Source: JANXYW01 sp031400455
Lineage (GTDB): Bacteria; Chloroflexota; Dehalococcoidia; DSTF01; JACRBR01
Reading direction: 5' to 3'
DNA length: 64,000 nt
Assembly (NCBI GenBank): GCA_031400455.1
Contig: JANNPX010000006.1
Span: 1 to 64,000, forward strand
Shown here: positions 18,814 to 28,600 of the stretch, one piece after another
How positions within the stretch are numbered: position 1 is the stretch's first letter
How the letters are laid out: each line of letters begins with the position of its first letter
Translations under genes and position numbers: made by a program
Notes under the pieces: model-generated
Seen by the model: only the letters and a program-made list of their open reading frames with translations
Told to the model about the DNA's origin: nothing
Databases searched by the model: none

Positions 18814-19028
18814 GGTCGGCTCCTATCCGTCGGAACTCTGCTGTTCGGCGTCAGGCTCGCCGATCCGAACGGCGGCTTCGGCGGCACGTTACAGCGCGAG
18901 TAGCGGACGCACAATTGCCATCTGGCACGAGGGCGCGAACGCTGGCCTCCGGCGTGAGCGAGCGAGGCGGCTGACGTAGACTGCATCGGCGCTCGGCGAT
19001 CGTTGGGCAGTGAGACGAGGAGGAGCCG

Positions 19029-19814
19029 ATGTCATCGAAGTGGGCACTGGTGCTGGGGGCGTCGAGCGGGTTCGGGGCGGCGACGTCGATCGAGCTCGCG
19101 AAGGCGGGGTATGGCGTGTTCGGCGTGCACTTCGACATGCGGTCGACGATGCCGAACGCCATTGCGGTCCAGGACGCCGTGAAGGCGGCGGGGCAGGAGG
19201 CCGTGTTCTTCAACATCAACGCCGCTGACGCAGACAAGCGCAACGCGACACTCGACACGATCCGCGAGAAGGTCGGCGGCGATGGCTACGTGCGCGTGCT
19301 GATGCACTCGCTCGCGTTCGGTACCCTGCTGCCATTCATCGACGATGATCCGAAGGGCCGGATCAGCCAGATGCAGATGGACATGACGCTGAACGTCATG
19401 GCACACAGCCTCGTCTACTGGTCACAGGACATGGCGACGCGACGGCTGCTCGGCAAGAACAGCCGTATCTTCGCGATGACAAGTTCCGGCTCGACGCGGG
19501 TGATCGCGTCGTACGGCGCCGTCTCGGCGGCGAAGGCGGCGCTCGAGTCGCACATCCGGCAGCTCGCGTTCGAATTGGCGCCCCTCGGCGTGACCGCGAA
19601 CGCGGTGCGAGCCGGCGTCACGGACACGCCCGCTCTTCGGCGCATCCCCGGCGGACCGGAACTCCACCAGCGGGCGATGGAACGCAACCCGAGTGGACGC
19701 TCGACCAGGCCAGAGGACGTAGCGAAAGCCGTCGTGCTGTTCGCAGACGAGAACGCCTATTGGCTGACCGGCAACGTGCTCGGTGTGGACGGTGGTGAGG
19801 AGCTGTCGGCTTAG
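19029..19814 (+). CDS. FabI/FabL-like enoyl-ACP reductase of the SDR superfamily
   Basis: It likely reduces an enoyl thioester with NAD(P)H, as in fatty acid elongation. The Rossmann motif GASSGFGAA is at residues 10-18. LMHSLAFG corresponds to the HSLAFA motif of FabI. The catalytic Tyr and Lys are spaced Y-x6-K (SYGAVSAAK), the divergent-SDR spacing of enoyl-ACP reductases rather than the classical Y-x3-K. The 261-residue length fits. GAGGAGGAG lies just before the ATG. No other fatty acid synthesis gene is adjacent, so the physiological substrate is unproven. Confidence 0.75.
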   Translation: MSSKWALVLGASSGFGAATSIELAKAGYGVFGVHFDMRSTMPNAIAVQDAVKAAGQEAVFFNINAADADKRNATLDTIREKVGGDGYVRVLMHSLAFGTLLPFIDDDPKGRISQMQMDMTLNVMAHSLVYWSQDMATRRLLGKNSRIFAMTSSGSTRVIASYGAVSAAKAALESHIRQLAFELAPLGVTANAVRAGVTDTPALRRIPGGPELHQRAMERNPSGRSTRPEDVAKAVVLFADENAYWLTGNVLGVDGGEELSA

Positions 19815-19865
19815 TGGGCTAGTTCGTAGTCCGTGGTTTGTAGTTCTTCGTGGCGCCGCACGCGC

Positions 19866-20732
19866 CTAAAGCTCGACGTGGAACTTCGCCTCATCCAGCA
19901 GTTCGACGGCGCGCGCGAGTTTGCCGTTGCCTTCGAACCGGCTCAGTGAGTACAGGCCTTCGATCGCACGCACCGTGTCAACTGTTGAGTCGGGCACGAG
20001 CAGGACGGCGATCTCGTCGCGTGTGCTGCGGACGCGGTCCATGAGGTACGGGCTCGGTTCGCCACCGCCGGTGAGGATGAGGCATTCGATGTCGGTCTGG
20101 AGCGCAGCAAGCTGGACGTCGGTCTTGTCGAACCGCGTGACGATGCACGTCCGCGCGCGATTGCCGAAGTACGGCGATGCGGCGTCGGACGAGACCGTGC
20201 CGATCATGACGCGGTCGAACGAGCCGCGATCGCCCTCGCCAGCGAGCCAGCGCGCGTTGAGCGCGGCAGCGACATCGGCGACGGACGGCGCCGCGAGCGT
20301 GCGGTCTTCGGGCAGCACGGCAAGCACTCCCGTGCGCGCGCCGACGACCGCGACCTCGCTGGCGGCCACACGCGTGACGATCGTGCCGGCAAGCGAGGGC
20401 TTCGGCGCATCCACGGCGGTCGACGTCGCCTGGCCGACGGCGATGACGCGAGCGCTCAGCGACTCGACGAGCGCCTTCACGGAGCCCGCAGGCGCTTCGA
20501 GTACGAGCGCGCCGCCGAGCTTCTCCGCGTCAGCCGCGGCGACGGGCTTGCCCGGCGTGACGATACCTTCGAGCGCGGCGAACGCAGCCGCATCAGCGCT
20601 AGCGCTCTCATCGCCATCGAGCCGCGCGAGAGTGACGGCCGTGCCCTCACGCCCGAGGCGGTAGGCGATCGCTGCGGCGATCAGGCTGCGCCCCGCGCGC
20701 GGCTCGTCAGATGCGATCAGGAGTGTCGGCAT
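19866..20732 (-). CDS. P-loop protein with DRTGG domain (phosphotransacetylase N-terminal-like)
   Basis: Residues 1-190 form an AAA_26/dethiobiotin-synthetase-like P-loop domain (ASDEPRAGRSLIAAAIAYRL) in which the classical GKT is changed to AGRS. Residues 190-285 match the DRTGG domain (FDKTDVQLAALQTDIECLIL, then TGGGEPSP), known as the regulatory N-terminal half of some phosphate acetyltransferases and as a stand-alone sensor. The start at MPTLLIASDEP gives 288 residues; a longer ORF would run into the tRNA. The ligand is unknown. Confidence 0.75.
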   Translation of the reverse strand: MPTLLIASDEPRAGRSLIAAAIAYRLGREGTAVTLARLDGDESASADAAAFAALEGIVTPGKPVAAADAEKLGGALVLEAPAGSVKALVESLSARVIAVGQATSTAVDAPKPSLAGTIVTRVAASEVAVVGARTGVLAVLPEDRTLAAPSVADVAAALNARWLAGEGDRGSFDRVMIGTVSSDAASPYFGNRARTCIVTRFDKTDVQLAALQTDIECLILTGGGEPSPYLMDRVRSTRDEIAVLLVPDSTVDTVRAIEGLYSLSRFEGNGKLARAVELLDEAKFHVEL

Positions 20733-20790
20733 GGTGCGGAGTATAGCAACGGGCGTGGTTACGGGCAGCGCGCCGTGAAGCTGGGTGAGG

Positions 20791-20819
20791 TTGCCGCCGA
20801 TCCGGGGCGCCGATACAAT
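20791..20819 (+). promoter_or_regulatory. Promoter of tRNA-Phe
   Basis: TTGCCG and TACAAT are exactly 17 bases apart, and TACAAT ends nine bases before the first tRNA base. Spacing and position fit a housekeeping-sigma promoter. Confidence 0.7.
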
Positions 20820-20828
20820 CGGGTTCAC

Positions 20829-20904
20829 GCCGAGGTAGCTCAGTTGGTAGAGCACACGACTGAAAATCGTGGTGTCGCCAGTTCAATTCTGGCCCTCGGC
20901 ACCA
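20829..20904 (+). tRNA. tRNA-Phe(GAA)
   Basis: A complete 76-base cloverleaf is visible. The acceptor stem pairs GCCGAGG with CCTCGGC. The D-arm contains AGCTCAGTTGGTAGAGC. The anticodon stem CACGA/TCGTG encloses CTGAAAA with anticodon GAA at 20862-20864. The T-loop is GTTCAAT. The discriminator A and CCA tail are encoded in the DNA. Confidence 0.97.
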
Positions 20905-21007
20905 TCTTGTTAGGGTCTGCTGGTCGGCTTTCGGCTTGTCAGCGTTTCAGCCGTCAGCGAGTTGCTGGCGGTTTTCGTTTTGAACGGCGCAGGCAAGCGG
21001 AGGACGC

Positions 21008-21691
21008 GTGGACGACATCGCGGAGCTGTTTCAGAAGGTCGGAGTAGGGGACGCGCCGAGCGTGGCCGAGATGCTGCGCTTCCGGCCGGAACTGGCGCGG
21101 GCGCGCGATGCGACGTCGCTGTCGATCATGCAGTTCGCGCGCTACATGGGCCAGTGGGCTGTGCTCGAGCTGCTGATCGAGGCCGGTCCGGCGCTGGATA
21201 TCTTCGATGCGGCGGCGCTCGACCGGTCCGACCTGGCCCGCGCACTGCTCAGCGCCGATGGCGAACGCGCGAAGGCGTACTCGGACGACGGATTCACAGC
21301 GTTGCACTTCGCGGCGTATTTCGGAGCCTTGAGCGCGCTCCCCGCCCTGCTCGAAGGCGGCGCGCGCATCGAGGCGGTGACGAAGAACTTCGTCACGAAC
21401 ATGCCGCTGCACGCGGCCGCCGCGGGCGGTCGCATGGAAGCGTGCCGGCTGCTGCTCCGCGCCGGCGCCGATCCCAACGCAAGGCAGCACGGTGGGCACA
21501 CGCCACTGATGACCGCGGCTTTCAACAACAACCGCGAGCTTGTAGAAATGCTCATCGCGCGGAACGTCAACGCGGATCTGCGCAATGACGACGGCAAGAC
21601 GGCGGCGGACATCGCGGCGGGCGTCGGGAACATGGAGCTGGCGGCGAGGTTGCACCTCGGAGAGACGTTTGTCGATCGCGCGACGGCGTGA
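21008..21691 (+). CDS. Ankyrin repeat protein
   Basis: Ankyrin repeats mediate protein-protein contacts. Clear repeats begin at GFTALHFAAYFGAL, at MPLHAAAAGGRMEACRLLL and at HTPLMTAAFNNNRELVEML, with degenerate ones before and after. No signal peptide is present, so it is probably cytosolic. The start is a GTG with GGAGG five bases upstream, giving 227 residues. The partner is unknown. Confidence 0.85.
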   Translation: MDDIAELFQKVGVGDAPSVAEMLRFRPELARARDATSLSIMQFARYMGQWAVLELLIEAGPALDIFDAAALDRSDLARALLSADGERAKAYSDDGFTALHFAAYFGALSALPALLEGGARIEAVTKNFVTNMPLHAAAAGGRMEACRLLLRAGADPNARQHGGHTPLMTAAFNNNRELVEMLIARNVNADLRNDDGKTAADIAAGVGNMELAARLHLGETFVDRATA

Positions 21692-21734
21692 GTGTCGTGT
21701 GGCGAGCGGGCATGGCGCGTTTTGCACGAGCACC

Positions 21735-21752
21735 GCGGGCTAGAAAGCCCGC
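21735..21752. terminator. Bidirectional hairpin between convergent genes
   Basis: GCGGGCT and AGCCCGC are separated by AGAA, between the ankyrin gene and the multicopper oxidase gene. The same GCGGGCT/AGCCCGC core recurs near 58.2 kb, so this is probably a dispersed palindrome used as a terminator. Confidence 0.55.
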
Positions 21753-21762
21753 GCCATTATCG

Positions 21763-24228
21763 TCAGCAGGGGCGGCCCAAGCGGCGCAGCGTGCTCCATA
21801 CATCGAAGATGTTGATGCGACCGTCGTTGTTGATGTCGTATCGCGCGTCGTAGCGGCGGCCGATACGGAGCATGGCGGCGATGGCGTCCGCGAGCGTCAC
21901 GCGTCCGCTGCGGTTGGCGTCGGCGCAGCGCCGCGTGGGCGTTGCGGTTGACGGCACGGCGGTGTTCGTCGGCGTGTCAGTCGGCGTCGGCGTATCCGTC
22001 GGTGGCGCCGTCGCTGTGGCAGTTGGAGACGGCGTCTCGGTTGGCGTCGGGCTCGCCGTTTCGGTCGGCGTGGCCGTGGGCGACGGTGTCACAACCTCGA
22101 ACTGGGACATCATGCCGGCGTCCTCGTGCTCGAGGATGTGGCAGTGAAACACGTACGCGCCGGTGTGGTCTCTGAACTTCACCTTGATCTCGACGGTCTC
22201 GTTCGCAGCGAGGAACCAGGTCTCCTTCATCGGCTCGTACGGCAGGCACGGCCCGCCGTCACGGCTCACGCATTGCTGATCGACGTCGTGCAGGTGGATC
22301 GTGTGCACGGCCGTGCTGGTGTTCCGGAGGACCCACGTCTCGGTGGAATCCAGGACGGGCTGCGCATCGAATCGCTCGTGGTCGAAGACCTGGCCGTTGA
22401 TCGTCCAGCTAGCGGCGGTCTGGCCGAAGTCGAACGCGCGCGTCACCGTCGATTCGCCCAGATCCGGCAGCGGCAGGAGAGCGGTCGGGACGCTACTCAC
22501 ATCGTCCGCGCCGTCGGTGACGCGGAACTCCAAAATGTTCGCGCCGATGCGATTGTCGCGCAGGTACAGGCGCTCACCGGCGCGGCCGGCGAAGTCGACG
22601 ACAACATCGAGCCGCTCGGCGGGCCCGGCGCGCATGTCGACGCGGTCGATCGGCGCGGGCAGCAGCCCGCTCTCGGTGCCGATCTGCGTGAACGGCTGGC
22701 CGGTCGTCAGCGCGAAGTCGTAGACCCGCGCGTTGGAGCCGTTGAGGATCCTGAACCGGTACTTGCCATCGGTCACGTCGAGATGCGGCTCCTTCACACC
22801 GTTGACGAGGATGGTGTCGCCGCTGACGCCATCGGCATTGAAGGTGTACGGGATCTGATTCGTCGCATCGAACCGGCGATCGGCGACCATCAGCGGAATG
22901 TCGGAGTCACCCGAAGGGAGCGTCGCCGGCTCAGACGCGTCCTCGATGATGTAGAAGCCCATGAGGCCGTTCCAGACGTTCCGCCCCGTCAGATCCATGC
23001 GGTGATCATGATAGAACTGGGTAGTCGCCCGTTCGTTGCCGCCATTCTCAGTGCCTTCGTACGTGTACGTGCGCGAATCGCCGGTGGTGATCAGATCGTG
23101 CACCGGACCGCCGTCATTTGCGGGCGATGAGTGATTGCCGTGGTTGTGTACGGTCATCTCGCCTGCTGCGACCGAGAGGTTGTTCGTGAACGTGATGTTC
23201 GTCGTTTCGCCCGTGGGCCTGCGGATCGTCGGACCGGGGTAGGTGCCCCCGTACGTCCACATCTCGGTGCACGGCCCGCGCAGCACGGGCACGCACGCCT
23301 CGTCGATGCTGATGCTGATATCGGCGCCGGTGAGAACCGGAGCGATGAACAGCGCCTCGCCGAAGGGCTCGGGCGTCGACGTTGGCGGTTGCGGTCCGTC
23401 CGGTGTGGGGGTGGCGGTGAGGGTCGGCGTCGGGCTGGGAGTCTCGTCCGGTGTCGTGAATTCAATCTCGAGAACGGGACGTGTCCCGACTGTCGGATGC
23501 TCCTTCGTGTTGAACCGCTTGGTTGTGGCGTTCGCGGCCTCGTTGCCGGTGAGCACCCAGCCCGCGTTCGCAAGCGGCTCGTCGAGCCATGACTGCACGT
23601 CTGCGACCAGTGTCGGTGAACTCCAGGCGTAGGATGCGGCAGTTCCGACCGAGGCGGACGCACTCACGTTAGGCGAGAAGTCGCCGCCGAGCGTAGCCCA
23701 CGGCGTCGCGTCGTAGAAGCGGTGCAGCCACGTGGCGTCGCCCGCGCCGACCGGCCCGCCCTGCCCCTCGTTGGTGCCGGCGTTCGACGCCCCTTCGCCC
23801 CAGTCGGCGAGCGCGCGATGCAGTTCGATGGTCTCGGTTTGGCCGATCGTGCGCGACAGCGTGAGCCGCAGCGTCGCACTCGTAATGGTGGCGTTGGCAG
23901 GCACACTCGCGGCGATATCGAAGGAGAGGAGTCCGCGCCTGATCGATCCGCTATTGGTGCGCCCCGCGAACAGATACGTGCCCGCGCCGTTACTGACGGC
24001 GCCGGTCGGATCCTGATAGAGCGTATTGTCCTTGGCCGGCGCGAGCGCAGTCGTGGCAGCCGCTGCTGGCGCCGGCCGGACGCTAGCGCCGCCCAAGAGA
24101 CCGACGACCCCGAGCGCCGCAAGCACGGCGGCCCAGGCGAGCGCAGGCGGAAGCAAACGCGGGCGATGGCGAGCCCGCAAGCGACGGGCGCGCATCTCTG
24201 GCTCGCTGAGCATGAGGGAACGTTCCAT
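21763..24228 (-). CDS. Secreted multicopper oxidase with DNRLRE-like N-domain and C-terminal dockerin
   Basis: It probably oxidises a phenolic, metal or similar electron donor with O2 outside the cell. An Arg-rich start and a hydrophobic signal segment precede a DNRLRE-type beta domain, about residues 50-240, with VLEIEF near its end. A TPT linker follows. The cupredoxin part has copper ligands at His361, His363 and His366 (HNHGNH) and at His407 and His409 (FYHDH). It also has IHLHDVD and the type 1 site HCHILEHEDAGMM (His695, Cys696, His697, His701, Met706). A Thr/Pro stalk then leads to two EF-hand-like repeats (DANRSGRVTLADA and DINNDGRINIFDV), a type I dockerin. Start codons at 24228, 24213 and 24195 are all possible, since none has a clear Shine-Dalgarno. 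The longer upstream frame is a shadow over the next gene. Confidence 0.85.
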   Translation of the reverse strand: MERSLMLSEPEMRARRLRARHRPRLLPPALAWAAVLAALGVVGLLGGASVRPAPAAAATTALAPAKDNTLYQDPTGAVSNGAGTYLFAGRTNSGSIRRGLLSFDIAASVPANATITSATLRLTLSRTIGQTETIELHRALADWGEGASNAGTNEGQGGPVGAGDATWLHRFYDATPWATLGGDFSPNVSASASVGTAASYAWSSPTLVADVQSWLDEPLANAGWVLTGNEAANATTKRFNTKEHPTVGTRPVLEIEFTTPDETPSPTPTLTATPTPDGPQPPTSTPEPFGEALFIAPVLTGADISISIDEACVPVLRGPCTEMWTYGGTYPGPTIRRPTGETTNITFTNNLSVAAGEMTVHNHGNHSSPANDGGPVHDLITTGDSRTYTYEGTENGGNERATTQFYHDHRMDLTGRNVWNGLMGFYIIEDASEPATLPSGDSDIPLMVADRRFDATNQIPYTFNADGVSGDTILVNGVKEPHLDVTDGKYRFRILNGSNARVYDFALTTGQPFTQIGTESGLLPAPIDRVDMRAGPAERLDVVVDFAGRAGERLYLRDNRIGANILEFRVTDGADDVSSVPTALLPLPDLGESTVTRAFDFGQTAASWTINGQVFDHERFDAQPVLDSTETWVLRNTSTAVHTIHLHDVDQQCVSRDGGPCLPYEPMKETWFLAANETVEIKVKFRDHTGAYVFHCHILEHEDAGMMSQFEVVTPSPTATPTETASPTPTETPSPTATATAPPTDTPTPTDTPTNTAVPSTATPTRRCADANRSGRVTLADAIAAMLRIGRRYDARYDINNDGRINIFDVWSTLRRLGRPC

Positions 24229-24298
24229 TCCGGTGGGGCAAGGTAGCGGGCGACGTCCCGATTCTACCAATCGGCGGAGCGCGCCTCCAAACACGCCG

Positions 24299-25169
24299 TC
24301 AAGTTGCGGCACCCGTCGCGAGTCCGGCGCGTAGAGCGTCAGCCGGGCTACGCCTCGCCGGCAAAGAGGCGGCCCACGCGCCCAGTTCGGCGGCGGTGCC
24401 GTGATCGAGGATGGCGATGGCACCTCGAACGTACGCTGCGGCCACTTCGCGCAGCGTGGCCGGATCAGATGGCGATGCGGCGTGCGCTGTGGCCACCGCT
24501 CGCAACGCGTCGTCCGTCGCCGTCTCGACGACGTAGATCGAGAGCGCTGCCGCGCCACGTCGTTTCGCCTCGGCGACCTGTTCGAGGACCAGCAACGCGC
24601 CCGGAGCGTCGTACGTCTGGATGACGGGCGCGCAGTGCAAGCCGAGGTAGGTCGGACCCGGATAGGCGGCCTCGAACGCGGCGGGTACCGACTGCTGGAA
24701 CGCCTTCGGATACACCATCGGCATCCAGCCATCGACGCCACCACGCGCAGCTTCGCGCAGCTTCGCGCACGAACGGCGCGTCGAGACTGCGGCCGCGGCG
24801 GAGGTCGGCGGCAATGAACAGCGGAACGGCGGGGTGGCGGGCGCGGAACGCGGCGATCAGCGTGCGGATGGCGACGGCGGCACCGGCATCGCTCCAGCCA
24901 CCGCCGTCGTTGGGTTCGCAGTTCGCGACGGCGAACGACGCGCCGGCATCGACCGCATCGGCTAGCACGGCGCCCTCTCGAACCGCGTTCGCGGCGTAGG
25001 CGAAGCGCTCGACACCCCACGGGATGCCCGACGCGCCAATCGCACGTTCGAAGTCCGGGTCGCCGTACTTGACGATCAACGCGTCGAGGCGCGCCAGCCG
25101 CGCGCGCCTCACTACTTCGTCGGCTGGCAGGTTGTGGTAGCCGTTGTGGCACCACCCTCGCAGAATCAT
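24299..25169 (-). pseudogene. TIM-barrel protein gene disrupted by a 10-bp tandem duplication
   Basis: GGAGGAG lies five bases before an ATG beginning MILRGWCHNGYHN. This frame is good to about 24770 and a second frame is good from there to 24299 (GWMPMVYPKAFQQSVP, YLGLHCAPVIQTY). Between them the 10-base unit GCGCAGCTTC is duplicated. Removing one copy joins the halves as FVREAARGGVDGW and gives an intact 286-residue barrel-like protein. AVANCEPNDGGGW and WMPMVYP suggest an (alpha/beta)8 glycoside-hydrolase-like fold similar to the 51.8-53.0 kb lipoprotein. The substrate is unknown. It could be a recent mutation, a phase-variable site or a sequencing error. Confidence 0.75.
24744..24769 (-). 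repeat. 10-bp tandem duplication (2.6 copies) causing a frameshift
   Basis: On the plus strand the period-10 unit GCGCAGCTTC occurs twice in full, with flanking partial copies. Ten bases shift the frame by one, exactly the offset between the two halves of the surrounding gene. Confidence 0.85.
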
Positions 25170-25291
25170 CCGTACTCCTCCGCTCCAGCGTTACGCTGGT
25201 CGAGGATACGCGCGCGGTGGCGGAATCTCCGAGGCGCCATGTCATCGCGCGTCAAGTTTTCCCGGAGAGCACGATTAGGTCCGAATTCCTG

Positions 25292-25319
25292 TTGACACTC
25301 AGCACACGAGGATCATAGA
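25292..25319 (+). promoter_or_regulatory. Promoter of the giant beta-helix protein gene
   Basis: A perfect TTGACA (25292-25297) is followed after 16 bases by a weak -10, CATAGA (25314-25319). It lies about 325 bases upstream of the ATG, so the transcript would carry a long leader. Confidence 0.5.
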
Positions 25320-25327
25320 CTCGCCTT

Positions 25328-25580
25328 CGACGACGACCTTCGTACGCTAGTTCGTACGCAGAAGAATGAACGTACGAGGTCTTATGTCGTCGAGTTTCAC
25401 CCCCGCACGGTGGAGCCTGCTGCGCGCGTCGGCTTCCACCGCTCCTCTTGTCGCGCACGACGCCGGAGGCTGAGTCCGGCTTTGGCGCCCGCTTGCGGGT
25501 CGCCCGGCGTCTTCTTGTTACCTGCCTCCCAGCGGGTACCTCGTAGCTATCGGCCTGGTTCGGGGGAGTCAGGTCGGCGG
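25328..25580 (+). promoter_or_regulatory. Structured 5' leader, candidate regulatory RNA
   Basis: The leader contains several inverted repeats in a row. A long stem pairs 25328-25346 (CGACGAC, GACC, TCGTACG) with 25371-25392 in reverse. A second stem pairs CGGTGGA near 25408 with TCCACCG near 25435. A nested structure has GACGCCGG and CCGGCGTC as outer arms around a CCCGC-TT-GCGGG hairpin (about 25458-25511). I cannot match it to a riboswitch class. The gap 25170-25645 otherwise holds the promoter and the AAGGAA ribosome site. Confidence 0.45.
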
Positions 25581-25645
25581 GCACGTCACGTTCAGTTCCA
25601 ATCATCGCTCCCCCTCCAATCTCGTTCGGATGAAAGGAACCTGAC

Positions 25646-28600
25646 ATGAGAAGGTACGCGCTGGCGGGCCTGGCAGCCCTGGCTCTCGTCGTGATGGTAA
25701 TGAGTTCGGGCGCCCACATGACGGCCGGCTCAGGAACGGTCGTTGTAAAGCCGTCGAGCATGAACGGCTGGGCCGTCGGCCCGGAGAGCGGCGGAGCCCT
25801 GGACGGTGCCGGGACACTGGTCGCGGGACCTGCGACCCCTCCGATCGGCAGTGGCAGCGCCCGGCTTCAGATCAATACTGCCGCCGCTGGCTGGGCCTTC
25901 GGCGCGCCATTCGTCGGCACACCACTGGGCAACTTTACGGCACTTTCGTACAACACCTATCGCGCCAGTGCGGACGCTGGCAACAACCTCGCCGTCTCGC
26001 TCCAATTCAACGTCGACTACGATCTGACGGACTCGTCCTTCCAGTACCAAAGCCGGATCGTGTTTGAGCCGTACAACACCTTTCCGGGGACAGTGACGCA
26101 GAACACGTGGCAGTCGTGGGACGCGCTTGCAGGCAAGTGGTGGCAGGCGGCCGGGGGATCGTTCCCTGCCCGAGTTGCTAACCTACCGGTCGCCAATATC
26201 TGTCCAATCTCCTCGCCATGCACGTTGGCGACGCTGCTAGGCACCTATCCCAACCTGGGAGTCCACGCCACGCTGGGCGCAGTGATCCTGAAGGCTGGAA
26301 GTGGCAGCGGCTATGTCGGCTTCGACGGTAACGCCGACAACCTGACGATCGGCGTGAGCAGCGTCGATACAACCTACGACTTCGAGGCGGAGACGCCTTG
26401 CACGACGACGTGCTATGTGAACGGTACGACGGGCAACGACGCGTTCGGCGGTGACACGCCCGCGAGCGCGAAGCTGACGATTCAGGCAGCGATCAACCAG
26501 GTCTCTGTCGGCGGCACCGTGAACGTCGCCGCCGGAACCTACAACGAGGATGTCGCCGCTAACAAGGCGGGCGTCCAACTGCTCGGCGCCGGGATCGACG
26601 TCTCGTACGTCGTCGGACCGATCGGCGGCGTCGGCGGATCGACGATCCAGGTCACCGCAGCCGGCGTCGTCATCGACGGCTTCACGATCACACGCGCGGG
26701 CAACAATGTCGTCGACTGGCCGAATCCTGCCCTGAACACGGCCGGCGTCGCCGTCCAGAGCCAGGGCAACACCGTAGAGTTGCGCAACTCGAAGCTCACC
26801 GGCAACCGAACCGGCGTCGACATCAACAACAGCAACGGCAACTCCATCCACAACAACACCATCGATAACAACCGGACGGGCATGATCTTCCGCAACACGA
26901 CCAACAGCACGTCGGTCGTGAACAACTTCATCACGAACAACTGGACGGACGGCGTGCTGTTCCTCGACGGCAGTGGCGGCACCAACAGCCCGGTGCAGAG
27001 CGCAGCCAGTTCCACGTTCAGCAACAACGACATCAGCGGCAACTGGTACGGTCAGGTTGAAGATCGCCAGTCCGGTGGAGCGATCCCGATCGCGCCCGCC
27101 AACCCGAAGAACTTCGAGCTGAACTGGTGGGGCACGACGGCAGTCGCCGTCACGACCGCCCAGGGCGGCGAGCCCGGGTATGCAGCCCAGATTCCCGTCG
27201 TATTCGGCGGAGCGGCGGTGCCTCCTGGCGGCCAGCCCGATATCAAGGGCTCGTCGTCGGCGAACCTCGACTACGATCCCATGCAGTGCTCCGGCGTGGA
27301 CACGTCGGGCGCCATCGGCTTTCAGCCGTCGGGGGTTCTCTGCAACCCGCCTGTCACGAACGTACTCGTCAGTCCCGGCAGCCTGAACGGCTGGTACTTC
27401 TGGAACGACTTCAACGACACCTTCACCGGTAGCCCAGGCGCCCTTGTATCCGGCCCCCCGACGCCTCCGCTTGGAACCGGCAGCGTGGAGCTCGGTCCGC
27501 TAACGACGAGTTCCGGAGCGACGGGCCACTCCGTGATCGCGACCGATGCGTACTTCGGCACACCCATCGCGAACATCACATCGTTGTCATACGACAGCTA
27601 TCAGCCGGGGCCAATCCTGGCGATTGCTCTGCAATTCGACGTGCGCTATCGCACGACCGATACCGCATATGGCGGGAGGCTCGTATTCGAGCCCTACCAG
27701 AATGGCGCCGTGACCGTCGGGGCCGGCTGGCAGTCGTGGTCGCCCCTCTCGGGCAAGTGGTGGGCAACCAAGACGACGGCGGCCGGGACCGGCGGCGTCC
27801 AGGTTGTGGCACTGCCGGTGGGCAACTGTGCGATAAGTTCCCCGTGCACATGGAGCCAGATCAGCGCTGCCTTCCCGAATGCCGCGGTGTACGGCCGCTT
27901 CATGTTGAAGGCCGGCTCGAACTGGAGCGGCTTCGACGGCAACGCCGACAACCTGAAGATCGGCATAAGCGGGACGAACAACAAGATCTTCAACTTCGAG
28001 CCGGACTGCTCGACGGACTGCTACGTCCGCACGGACGGCAACGACGCGAACACGGGCCTTGCGGACACCGCGGCTGACGCTAAGAGGAACATCCAGGCAG
28101 GCGTCAACACGGTCTCCGTCGGCGGAACCGTACACGTCGCGGCTGGAACCTACGACGAGAACGTGACGATTACCAAGGGGCTGACGCTGGTCGGAGCCGG
28201 TGAGGCCACTACCATCGTGCGCCCGGCGGTCTCCAATCCGGTCTGCGGCGGCGGATCGCTCTGCGGCGGCGCGGCGAGCAACATTCTGCTCGTCCAGGCC
28301 GACAACGTCACGATCCATGACATCGGACTGGACGGCGACAACACGACGCTAACTAGCGGCATCGTCCAGAGCGGCGCCGATCTGGATGCGCGTAACGGCA
28401 TCATTACGAATCACTTGCTCGGCGTGTACCAGAACCTAGTCGTGCACCACGCGACGATTAAGAACATCTACCTGCGCGGCATCTACGCCTCGAGCGGCGG
28501 GTCGTTCAACCTCCACGACAACACCGTTCAGAACGTGAAGGGTGAATCGGCATCGATCGGCATGTTCAACTTCGGCGGCTCTGGATCGTTCGCTAACAAC

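Noticed and set aside
24229..25245. A long upstream extension of the multicopper oxidase reading frame, giving an 1160-residue ORF
   Set aside because: The extension is Arg-rich and without domains, lies over the TIM-barrel gene, and a signal peptide occurs only after the inner start codons.
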